A stretch of DNA of 6,937 nt from positions 1 to 6,937 of the forward strand of contig VEPF01000320.1 in NCBI GenBank assembly GCA_012027055.1, read 5' to 3'. Under the pieces are notes generated by a model that worked only from the letters and a program-made list of their open reading frames with translations, did not search any database and was not told the origin of the DNA. This document shows positions 1 through 6,126 of the stretch, piece after piece (the first letter of the stretch is position 1; each line of letters starts with the position of its first letter). The position numbers and the translations under genes are program-made. The stretch is from Gemmatimonadota bacterium. Its GTDB lineage: Bacteria; Gemmatimonadota; Gemmatimonadetes; Longimicrobiales; RSA9.

Positions 1-22
1 CCGCACGGCCGTGACGCAAGCA

Positions 23-88
23 GGCCAGGCAGGTGTGCCCCCGGGGTGAGTGCTGCTCCGACATCCCCGGGGGCACACCCGCCTGGCC
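23..88 (-). terminator. Long GC-rich hairpin, probable terminator of the dipeptidase gene
   Basis: Bases 23-46 pair with 65-88 to give a 24-bp stem around an 18-base loop. The only irregular position is base 31 against base 80. Read as plus-strand RNA this is an A-C mismatch, but read as minus-strand RNA it is a G-U wobble, so the stem is unbroken only in the leftward transcript. That transcript is the one leaving the dipeptidase gene, whose stop codon lies 47 bases away. No U-tract follows the stem on either strand, so it is not a textbook intrinsic terminator. A U-less terminator, a 3'-end stabilising structure or a Rho-assisted site are all possible. The bases between this stem and the stop codon, and bases 1-22, hold nothing else I can recognise. 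Confidence 0.55.
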
Positions 89-134
89 CATGCGCGCTTC
101 CCAGCCCGGCCGCAATGCCGGCCCGCGCGCTTCC

Positions 135-1424
135 TTACCGGCTCGCGCCCGCGCGCTGCAGCTCGGCCGCCACCCGCTCCGTCTCCTGCCACACGCGCAG
201 CAGGTTGCCGCCCCACAGCTTCCGGATCTGCTCCTCGGTATAGCCGCGCCTGACCAGCTCGACCGTGATGTTCGGGGCCTCGGACGCGTTCCGGAACCCG
301 TCCACGCCGCCCCCGCCATCGAAGTCGGAGCTGATGCCGACGTGGTCGATGCCGATCAGCTTCACCATGTGGTCGATGTGGTCCACGTAGTCGCGCACGT
401 TCGGCGCCGGCCAGCGTCGGTCCAGCTCCGCCCGCTTCGCCACGTAGGCCGCGCGCTGCTCGGGCGTGATGCTGCGTGAGGCCCGGCTGATGCCCAGCTC
501 CTGCATGGCCGCCTGCAGCGCCGCGGTCTTCTCGGCCGGGTCCGCCTTCACGAATTCGCCCAGCGCCACCGCCTGCACCACGCCGCCGTTCTGCTTCATG
601 GCCAGCAGTTGCTCGTCATCCAGGTTGCGCGCGTTCGGGTTGAGGGCATAGGCGCCCGAGTGCGAGGCGATCACCGGCGCCTTCGACAGCCTCGCCGCGT
701 CCAGCATGGTGGACTTCGCCACGTGCGAGACGTCGATCATCATCCCCAGCCGGTTCAGCTCCGCCACCACCTGCTTCCCGAACGGGCTCAGACCGCCGTG
801 CTCCCCCGGCCCTTCGCCGGGCAGCGGGTTCGACGAGTCGCCAATGTCGTTGTGACCGTTGTGCGTGAGCGTCAGGTAACGGCCGCCCCGCCGGTAGAAA
901 TCGCGCAGCACCTCCAGGTCCGTCCCGATCGGGTAGCCGTTCTCCACGCCGATCGCGATGGCGCGCTTGCCGCTCGCCACGATCCGCGCCACGTCCGCGG
1001 CCGTGTATGCGATCTCCGCCTGGTCCGGGCACAGCACTTCCGCCACCCGGTGGATGCCCTCGAACTTGCGCACGGCCTCCGCGCGCGCTGCCGCGTAGCC
1101 CTCCGGGGTGCGCGGCCCCTGGCCCACGTACACGACGAAGAAGGCGACGTCCAGTCCCCCTTCCTTCATCTTCACCAGGTCCACCTGCCGGTTCAGAAGC
1201 TGGCAGGGGTTGACCTCATCCGAGCCGAAGTTGCCGGAGATGTCGTCGTGCGTGTCGATGGTGATGACCCGCCCGTGGATCTGGCGCGCCCGCTCGGCGG
1301 ACGTGACCGGCGCGGGTGCGGCCCCGTTGCGCGCGCAGCCGAGCGCGAGCAGCGCCAGCGCGGCGGCCAGCCGGGCGGCCGGGCGCACGGGGTGCACCTG
1401 CGGGTGGGAAGTTCCTGCACTCAT
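135..1424 (-). CDS. Lipoprotein M19-family membrane dipeptidase
   Basis: Encodes 429 residues and ends in TAA. It belongs to the renal dipeptidase family (peptidase M19), zinc enzymes that cleave dipeptides, often with relaxed stereospecificity at the C-terminal residue. The N-terminus has a basic stretch (Arg14, Arg18), a hydrophobic core and a lipobox ending at Cys30 (LALGC), so the mature protein should be a lipid-anchored exported enzyme. The expected metal ligands are present: His59 and Asp61 (THDD), Glu161 (GVENG), His234 (DVSH), His255 (ASHSG) and the SDFDGG motif at 366-371. The family's C-terminal GGNLLRV motif is at 405-411. Residues about 290-345 form a charged helical insertion compared with the compact animal enzymes. 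The start is supported by an AGGAG Shine-Dalgarno about six bases upstream. The gene lies 94 bases beyond the oxidoreductase operon in the same direction; I see no clear promoter or strong terminator in that gap, so co-transcription is possible. Substrate is not predictable. Confidence 0.93.
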   Translation of the reverse strand: MSAGTSHPQVHPVRPAARLAAALALLALGCARNGAAPAPVTSAERARQIHGRVITIDTHDDISGNFGSDEVNPCQLLNRQVDLVKMKEGGLDVAFFVVYVGQGPRTPEGYAAARAEAVRKFEGIHRVAEVLCPDQAEIAYTAADVARIVASGKRAIAIGVENGYPIGTDLEVLRDFYRRGGRYLTLTHNGHNDIGDSSNPLPGEGPGEHGGLSPFGKQVVAELNRLGMMIDVSHVAKSTMLDAARLSKAPVIASHSGAYALNPNARNLDDEQLLAMKQNGGVVQAVALGEFVKADPAEKTAALQAAMQELGISRASRSITPEQRAAYVAKRAELDRRWPAPNVRDYVDHIDHMVKLIGIDHVGISSDFDGGGGVDGFRNASEAPNITVELVRRGYTEEQIRKLWGGNLLRVWQETERVAAELQRAGASR

Positions 1425-1518
1425 CGGCGGCTCCTGCCGGTAATCGAAAGGCGCCGCGGGCGCGAAGGACGCACGCGACGCCTCAAGATGGGACGTCGTC
1501 TGCGGACCGCAACGGTTT

Positions 1519-2409
1519 TCAGTTCATCACCCGGCCCAGCAGCTCGGTCCAGCGGGCGTCCACCCGCTCCTGCACGAGCGCGATCTGCGCGTCATCCAGG
1601 TGCCGGAACCGGCCCTGCGCGCGCACGTACGGCTCCACCGGGTCACCAGGGTGGTCCATGGTGAAGCGCCAGTGCTGCCCGTCCTCCACCTCGAGCATGG
1701 GGAAGATGCGCGCGCGCACCGCGAGGCGTGCCAGCTCCATGCTCCGCTCGTCCGCGTACTTCCAACCGGGCGGGCAGGGCGCCAGGATGTGCAGGAAGCG
1801 CGTGCCCCGCACGCTCTTCGCCCGGCGCACCTTGGCGACCAGGTCGGTCGGATAGGCGGGCGTGGCGGTCGCGGCGTACGGGATGCGGTGCGCCGCCATG
1901 ATCGCCATGATGTCCTTCTTCGGGTTCGCCTGCGGCTGCGCCACCGGCGTGGTCGTGGTCCAGGCGCCCCACGGCGTTGCCGACGAACGCTGGATCCCGG
2001 TGTTCATGTACGCCTCGTTGTCGTAGCAGACGTACAGGATGTTCTCGTTCCGCTCGGCCGCGCCGGAGAGCGCCTGCAGCCCGATGTCGAAGGTGCCGCC
2101 ATCGCCGGCCCACACCATCACCGTGGTGTCGGTGTCGCCGCGCATGTCCAGCGCGGCGCGGATGCCGGACGCGACCGCCGCGCCCGTCTCGAACGCGGTG
2201 TGGTAGACCGGTACCTGCACCGACGCGGTGGGGTACGGTCCCGCGATCACCGACCAGCAGCAGGCCGGCATGGTCACGATGGTCCGCTCGCCCAGCTCCT
2301 TCAGCACCATGCGCATGGCCAGCGCCCCGCCGCAGCCCGGGCAGGCCAGATGGCCCGAGGTCATCAGCTCGCGCTGCTGCAGCGCGTCCTTGATCATGAT
2401 CTGGCTCAT
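1519..2409 (-). CDS. 2-oxoacid:acceptor oxidoreductase, beta subunit (TPP-binding, PorB-like)
   Basis: Encodes 296 residues, the usual size for a PorB-type subunit. This subunit carries thiamine diphosphate and one [4Fe-4S] cluster, and forms the active site together with alpha. The cluster ligands are visible as CPGC (Cys23, Cys26), the Cys50-Cys51 pair (PACCW; one of the two is the ligand) and Cys212 (APCPPGW). The TPP/Mg signature starts at AGDGGTFDIG (101-110) and closes with Asn131 in YDNEAY, the expected GDG-x(about 25)-N arrangement. The ATG lies within an ATGA overlap with the alpha stop codon, which implies translational coupling. It is the last gene of the operon. Its close kin are pyruvate, 2-oxoisovalerate and phenylglyoxylate oxidoreductases; the KorB type for 2-oxoglutarate fits less well because the partner alpha subunit is PorA-like. 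Which 2-oxoacid is used is not visible. Confidence 0.95.
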   Translation of the reverse strand: MSQIMIKDALQQRELMTSGHLACPGCGGALAMRMVLKELGERTIVTMPACCWSVIAGPYPTASVQVPVYHTAFETGAAVASGIRAALDMRGDTDTTVMVWAGDGGTFDIGLQALSGAAERNENILYVCYDNEAYMNTGIQRSSATPWGAWTTTTPVAQPQANPKKDIMAIMAAHRIPYAATATPAYPTDLVAKVRRAKSVRGTRFLHILAPCPPGWKYADERSMELARLAVRARIFPMLEVEDGQHWRFTMDHPGDPVEPYVRAQGRFRHLDDAQIALVQERVDARWTELLGRVMN

Positions 2410-3635
2410 GCTTCCACTCCGGGGAGCGAGTCTGCGGAAGTCTGCGCCCGGCCCGTGGTCGCAGGCGCTCCATCATCGCCCAGCAACCCCACCCACAGGT
2501 CCTCGCGGTCCGGCGCTGCCGCGGCGCGGGTGCGCTCGATGACGGTGTCGATGGTGTCCGGCCGGATGTCGCGGCCGCCCAGCCCGAGCACGTACCCGTA
2601 CACCTGCGGGCGATCCTCGGCCGGGACGTCGTAGAGCGCGGCCCGCAGCTCCTCCGCGAAGATGCCGCCCCGCCCCGGCGACAGGTTGCGGTCCAGCACG
2701 GCCACCCGGGCGATCCCGGCGAGCGCCGCGCGCAGCGTCTCGGTCGGGAACGGGCGGAACATCTTGATCTTCACCAGCCCGACCCGCTCGCCCGCGGCCC
2801 GCCGCTGGTCGATCACGTGACGCGCGGTCGAGGTCACCGTGCCGGACGTGACCAGCACCAGGTCCGCATCGTCGGTGTGGTACGCTTCCACCGCGCCGTA
2901 CCGGCGCCCGAAGCGCTGCTCCCACTCCTCCTCCACCTCGTCGAACGCGGTACGCGCTTCCCGCATGGCTTCCTGCAGCGCGTGCCGCATCTCCATGTAG
3001 GAGGCCGGCGGCACCAGGGCATTGAAGGAATGCGGCTCGGCCGTGTCCAGCTTGAGCCGGGCCTGGCGCTTCGGGAGGAAGGCATCGACCAGCTCGCGGT
3101 CGGGGATGTCGACCGGCTCCGCGGTGTGCGAGAGGTAGAACGCGTCCAGCACCAGCATCACCGGCAGGTTCACCTGCTCCGCCAGCCGGAAGGACATGAT
3201 GGTGGTGTCGAGCACTTCCTGGTTGGTCTCGCAGTACAGCTGGACCCAGCCGGTGTCGCGCTGCGCCAGCGAGTCGGTCTGCTCCGTCCAGATGTTCCAG
3301 CCCGGACCGAGCGAGCGGTTGATGTCCGCCATCACGATCGGGTGGCGCGCACCCGCCGCCCAGTGCAGCAGCTCGTGCATGAGCGCCAACCCCTGCGAGG
3401 ACGTGGCCGTGAACGCCCTCGCCCCCGCCGCCGATGCGCCCATGCACGCGGCCATTGCGCTGTGCTCCGATTCCACCTTGATGAAGCGCGCGTTCAGCTC
3501 GCCGCTCGCGCACATCTCCGAGAGCTGCTCCACCACTTGCGTCTGCGGCGTGATCGGATACGCCGAGATCACCTCCGTACGCGCCAGCTGCACGCCCCAG
3601 GAGACCGCGTGATTGCCGACGATCACCTTCTTCAC
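2406..3635 (-). CDS. 2-oxoacid:acceptor oxidoreductase, alpha subunit (PorA-like)
   Basis: Encodes 409 residues from a GTG start. This subunit supplies the pyrimidine-binding and substrate-carboxylate side of the active site. Family motifs in order are AYPITPQT (25-32), ESEHS (55-59), ATSSQG (77-82), NRSLGPGWNIW (106-116), the DSLAQRDTGW block (121-130) and, in the C-terminal domain, LDRNLSPGRGG (314-324) followed by LGGRDI (352-357). The order and wording of these motifs are of the PorA/VorA/PadG class, not KorA. The reading frame stays open for 54 codons upstream, but that part lies inside the preceding gene and translates to low-quality Arg/Gly-rich sequence. Homology begins exactly at the GTG, which overlaps the upstream stop as GTGA and has a GGGAGGGG Shine-Dalgarno. 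The last 25 or so residues are a poorly conserved Ala/Asp-rich tail. Gene order and coupling place it in one complex with its neighbours. Confidence 0.94.
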   Translation of the reverse strand: MKKVIVGNHAVSWGVQLARTEVISAYPITPQTQVVEQLSEMCASGELNARFIKVESEHSAMAACMGASAAGARAFTATSSQGLALMHELLHWAAGARHPIVMADINRSLGPGWNIWTEQTDSLAQRDTGWVQLYCETNQEVLDTTIMSFRLAEQVNLPVMLVLDAFYLSHTAEPVDIPDRELVDAFLPKRQARLKLDTAEPHSFNALVPPASYMEMRHALQEAMREARTAFDEVEEEWEQRFGRRYGAVEAYHTDDADLVLVTSGTVTSTARHVIDQRRAAGERVGLVKIKMFRPFPTETLRAALAGIARVAVLDRNLSPGRGGIFAEELRAALYDVPAEDRPQVYGYVLGLGGRDIRPDTIDTVIERTRAAAAPDREDLWVGLLGDDGAPATTGRAQTSADSLPGVEA

Positions 3636-5386
3636 AGCCCCTCCCGCGTCATGCTGATCGCGCCGCGCGGGCACTCCTCCGCGCACACGCCGCAGCCCTT
3701 GCAGTACTCCAGGTCGATCTCGAACCGGTACGCGCCCGTCGCCCGCCGGATGGCCACGTCCGCGCAGTAGATCAGGCACAGCTCGCAGCCGTTGCACACC
3801 CCGCAGTTGAAGCAGCGCTTGGCCTCGGCCAGCGCCTCGTTGCGCGTGAGCCCCAGGTTCACTTCCGCGAACGTGGTAGCTGCGGCGCCGTTCGGCTTGT
3901 GGTCCGCGTGCCGCTCCGCCGGCTCGAAGTGCGTCAGGTTGAGCAGCTCCGGGCTCACCACCTCGTCCACTGGCGCCACCCGCCGCACCGGGTCGTCGTG
4001 CCGCCAGCGGGTCATGCTCAGGTTGCCCTGCGGACCCAGGCTCAGCGCGGCGAGCTCCGCCGGCACCGCCTCCGGCGAGGCCGCGCTGGCCCGCTGCGCG
4101 CGCAGCGGCCGGTCGATGCCGATCGCGGCGCGCTTGCCGGCGCCGAGCGCGTGCGCCCCGGTGCGGTCGTGACCGGCGACGTCGCCGCCGGAGAAGTACC
4201 GGCCCTCCGCGGTGGCGCCCAGGCGGTCCGCCGCGATCGATCCCCGGTAGACCTGCACGCTGGGCGGCAGCGCTTCCAGCGAGGCGCTCTCGCCCGTGGC
4301 CAGCAGCACCAGGTCCACGGCATGCTCGAAGCGCGCGCCCGTGGGTACCGGCGCACGCCGGCCGCTCGCGTCCGGCTCGCCCAGCACCATGCGCTCGAAG
4401 ACGATGTCCACCACGCCCTCGCTGTCATCCCCGAACCCCACCGGGGCGACCAGGAACTCGAGGGTGATGCCCTCGCGCTCCGCGTCCGCGATCTCCTCCC
4501 TGATCGCCGGCATCTCCTCGCGCGTGCGGCGGTACGCCACCGTGACCTCCGCTCCGAGCCGACGCGCGGTGCGCGCGCAGTCCATTGCCGTGTTGCCGCC
4601 GCCGATCACGATCACCTTGCGCCCGACGTCCGGCCGCCCGCCCGCATTCACTTCCTGCAGGAACTCCAGCCCCTGGCGCACCGCCGGATGGTCCTCGCCG
4701 GCGAGCCCGAGCGGCCTGGCCAGGTGCGCGCCGGTGCCGATGAACACGACGTCGAACGAGGCCAGCAAGCTCCAGTCGAGGTCTTTGCCGATGCGCGTGC
4801 CGCAGACGAACTTGATGCCCAGCTCCCGCAGCTGCTCCAGTTGCCGGTCGAGCACCGCGCGGGGCAGGCGGAACTCCGGGATCCCGAGCCGCAGCATGCC
4901 GCCGGGCTCATCCGCCGCCTCGAACACCGTCACCGCGTATCCCAGCCGGTTCCGGTGGTAGGCGCACGCCAGGCCCGCCGGGCCCGAGCCCACCACCCCG
5001 ATCTGCTCCCGCTGCGTCACCGGCGACGCTGCCACCCGCCGCGTCAGTGCCTGGTCTCCCAGCATGCGCTCCACCGCGTGGATCGCGACCGCGCCATCGA
5101 GCTCGCGGCGGTTGCAGGCGGTCTCGCACGGGTGGTCGCAGACCCGGCCCGTGATCGCGGGGATCGGGTTCTCGCGCAGCAGCAGGTCCACGGCCTCCTC
5201 GAGCCGGTCCTCCCGCAGCAGGTTCAGGTAGGCTTCGATGTCGATGCCGACCGGACACTTCTGGTTGCAGGGCGCCACCCGGTCGTGGTACACCGGCCGG
5301 ATGTACTTCCAGGACCCGGTGCGGTTGCCCAGCGTGGTGGTCCGGCTCACCGGCAGGTCCTTGCCCTCGAGCCGCAGCTCAGACAT
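3632..5386 (-). CDS. GltD-like FAD/NAD(P) oxidoreductase fused to a C-terminal 2x[4Fe-4S] ferredoxin domain
   Basis: Encodes 584 residues and is the probable electron-output subunit. Residues 28-110 are a reduced GltD-type N-terminal Fe-S domain (Cys40, Cys44, then Cys83, Cys87, Cys91). FAD is bound by GVVGSGPAG (130-138) with Glu156 closing the first Rossmann unit. NAD(P) is bound by VIGGGNTAMD (260-269), followed by YRRTREEMPA (285-294), whose arginines favour NADPH by analogy with GltD. LLATGE (361-366) and SGGDVAGHDRTGAHALGAGK (399-418) complete the FAD fold. After a linker (about 430-515) comes a ferredoxin domain with a cysteine ladder (525, 528, 531, 534, 537, 541) and CKGCGVCAEEC (562-572). 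The second half of the domain matches the delta subunit of oxoacid oxidoreductases, and no separate delta gene is present. The start has a strong AGGAGGTG site and overlaps the gamma stop by eight bases. It should pass electrons between the alpha/beta core and NAD(P). A role as glutamate synthase small subunit is unlikely, since no GltB is nearby. Confidence 0.9.
   Translation of the reverse strand: MSELRLEGKDLPVSRTTTLGNRTGSWKYIRPVYHDRVAPCNQKCPVGIDIEAYLNLLREDRLEEAVDLLLRENPIPAITGRVCDHPCETACNRRELDGAVAIHAVERMLGDQALTRRVAASPVTQREQIGVVGSGPAGLACAYHRNRLGYAVTVFEAADEPGGMLRLGIPEFRLPRAVLDRQLEQLRELGIKFVCGTRIGKDLDWSLLASFDVVFIGTGAHLARPLGLAGEDHPAVRQGLEFLQEVNAGGRPDVGRKVIVIGGGNTAMDCARTARRLGAEVTVAYRRTREEMPAIREEIADAEREGITLEFLVAPVGFGDDSEGVVDIVFERMVLGEPDASGRRAPVPTGARFEHAVDLVLLATGESASLEALPPSVQVYRGSIAADRLGATAEGRYFSGGDVAGHDRTGAHALGAGKRAAIGIDRPLRAQRASAASPEAVPAELAALSLGPQGNLSMTRWRHDDPVRRVAPVDEVVSPELLNLTHFEPAERHADHKPNGAAATTFAEVNLGLTRNEALAEAKRCFNCGVCNGCELCLIYCADVAIRRATGAYRFEIDLEYCKGCGVCAEECPRGAISMTREGL
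3638..3645 (-). promoter_or_regulatory. Ribosome binding site fixing the GTG start of the alpha subunit
   Basis: On the minus strand GGGAGGGG stands just before the GTG at 3635, with about five bases between the GGAG core and the start codon. The site lies inside the last codons of the flavoprotein gene. Together with the GTGA overlap it favours this start over the in-frame ATG 162 bases upstream, which is buried in that gene. Confidence 0.7.
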
Positions 5387-5951
5387 GCGCCACCTCCTCC
5401 GCGGCCGCCATCAGCAGCGCGGCTTCCCGGGCCGCCGCTTCGTTCGCCTCCGGCTTCGTCGGCACTTCCTCGCGGATCGCCTGGCACACCGATTCCAGCC
5501 CCACCAGTCCGGACGCGACCGCGAACGCGCCCAGGATCGCGGTGTTGACGATCGGCTGCGTCCGGCTGCCCAGCCCGTGCCGCGCGGCCACCGAGCTCGC
5601 GTCCACCGTCACCACCTGGTAGCGCGCCTGCAGCTCCGGGTACGTTTCCGGGCCACGTGCCGTGTTGATCAGGATCATCCCGCCCGGCTTGAGTCCCGCC
5701 GCCACATCCGTGGCCTCCACCAGCGTGGGGTCCAGCACGATGATGTCGTCCGGTGCCATGATCTCGCAGCGCAGCCGGATCGGCGCCCGGTCGACCCGCA
5801 GGAACGCCGTCACCGGCGCCCCCCGCCGCTCGACCCCGAACGCCGGGAACGACTGCACCCAGTTGTCCTCGTGAAACAGCGCCACTGCCAGCAGCTTGGA
5901 CGCCACTACCGCGCCCTGTCCGCCCCGGCCATGGATGCGCAGCTCCCGCAT
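5379..5951 (-). CDS. 2-oxoacid:acceptor oxidoreductase, gamma subunit (PorG-like)
   Basis: Encodes 190 residues, the normal size for the gamma subunit (Pfam POR family), which in related enzymes takes part in CoA binding. The hallmark HGRGGQGAVVASKLLA lies at 7-22, SFPAFGVERRGAPVTAF at 34-50, and NTAILGAFA at 136-144. The frame remains open 88 codons further upstream, across the intergenic region. The conserved sequence starts right at MRELRIHGRGGQG, and the ATG at 5951 has a GGGGAGGA ribosome binding site, so the longer version is rejected. It is the first gene of the leftward operon, directly after the divergent intergenic region, and overlaps the flavoprotein gene by eight bases. A gamma-first order is common in POR/VOR operons and also in the phenylglyoxylate oxidoreductase cluster (from memory). 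Confidence 0.94.
   Translation of the reverse strand: MRELRIHGRGGQGAVVASKLLAVALFHEDNWVQSFPAFGVERRGAPVTAFLRVDRAPIRLRCEIMAPDDIIVLDPTLVEATDVAAGLKPGGMILINTARGPETYPELQARYQVVTVDASSVAARHGLGSRTQPIVNTAILGAFAVASGLVGLESVCQAIREEVPTKPEANEAAAREAALLMAAAEEVAHV
5391..5398 (-). promoter_or_regulatory. Near-ideal Shine-Dalgarno of the flavoprotein gene
   Basis: The minus strand reads AGGAGGTG, an almost full match to the 16S rRNA anti-Shine-Dalgarno, with a spacer of about five bases to the ATG at 5386. It lies within the final codons of the gamma gene. This is the strongest ribosome binding site in the operon. Confidence 0.75.
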
Positions 5952-5955
5952 GCCA

Positions 5956-5963
5956 TCCTCCCC
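5956..5963 (-). promoter_or_regulatory. Ribosome binding site deciding the start of the gamma subunit
   Basis: The minus strand reads GGGGAGGA, four bases before the ATG at 5951. It supports the 190-residue form over the longer open frame that continues to 6215, which would overlap the start of the divergent dehydrogenase gene. Confidence 0.65.
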
Positions 5964-6009
5964 TTGAAAGGCAGTTGCCCACCTCAAACTGACCGGGGCG
6001 GATCGAGGC

Positions 6010-6040
6010 GCTGTAGGAGTTCGGAGGATTTGGCTGTAGG
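6010..6040. repeat. Direct repeat pair GCTGTAGG, possible operator
   Basis: An identical 8-base word GCTGTAGG occurs at 6010-6017 and 6033-6040, 23 bases apart start to start, close to two helical turns. A looser third copy, GCTGATAGG with one inserted base, starts at 6080, another 47 bases on. The spacing and position between divergent genes suggest a regulator binding site, but the words are short and no regulator gene is in view. Confidence 0.35.
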
Positions 6041-6081
6041 GTATCGGTGGACCAGCACCCCGCGCGCGGGCGGGGCGCGGC

Positions 6082-6090
6082 TGATAGGAT
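6082..6090 (+). promoter_or_regulatory. Possible extended -10 promoter of the dehydrogenase gene
   Basis: TGATAGGAT contains a TG dinucleotide one base before TAGGAT, which matches four of six bases of the sigma-70 -10 consensus. Transcription would start near 6097 and leave about 30 bases before the ATG at 6127. No -35 box is visible at the expected distance, where the sequence is pure G/C. It also overlaps the loose third repeat copy. Weak evidence only. Confidence 0.25.
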
Positions 6091-6126
6091 GACGTCGGTA
6101 GCATTCGCACCAACCGGGGCGCAAGT

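Larger units (their letters stand above)
5952..6126. promoter_or_regulatory. Divergent intergenic region, presumed promoters for the oxidoreductase operon and the dehydrogenase
   Basis: These 175 bases separate the gamma subunit start (leftward) from the dehydrogenase start (rightward) and are visibly less G/C-biased than the flanking genes. Both promoters should lie here. For the rightward gene the best candidate is an extended -10, TGATAGGAT at 6082-6090, which would give a leader of about 30 bases; no -35 element is recognisable. I could not find a convincing leftward promoter. The region also holds short direct repeats (listed separately), a GC-only palindrome at 6058-6069 and two copies of ACCGGGGCG (5992-6000 and 6113-6121). 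The short GC-rich repeats may be chance in this base composition. Confidence 0.5.

Noticed and set aside
1451..1463. Small hairpin (5-bp stem, 3-base loop) in the gap between the beta and dipeptidase genes, followed by TTT on the minus strand
   Set aside because: The stem is too short and the T run too brief to call a terminator.
609..1664. A 351-codon plus-strand frame opposite the dipeptidase
   Set aside because: The product is Arg/Val/His-rich and has no motif, and it runs across the dipeptidase start and into the beta gene; it reflects codon bias, not a gene.
3636..3797. N-terminal extension of the alpha subunit to an upstream ATG
   Set aside because: It lies within the ferredoxin domain of the preceding gene, has no family similarity, and the GTG at 3635 has its own ribosome binding site.
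3899..5548. A 549-codon open frame on the plus strand opposite the flavoprotein gene
   Set aside because: It is antisense to a gene with clear cofactor motifs; its product is rich in Arg, His, Ala and Pro with no recognisable domain, the usual shadow of GC-rich coding sequence.
6058..6069. Perfect 12-base palindrome CCCGCGCGCGGG
   Set aside because: Made only of G and C in a very GC-rich region, so little weight as an operator without conservation data.
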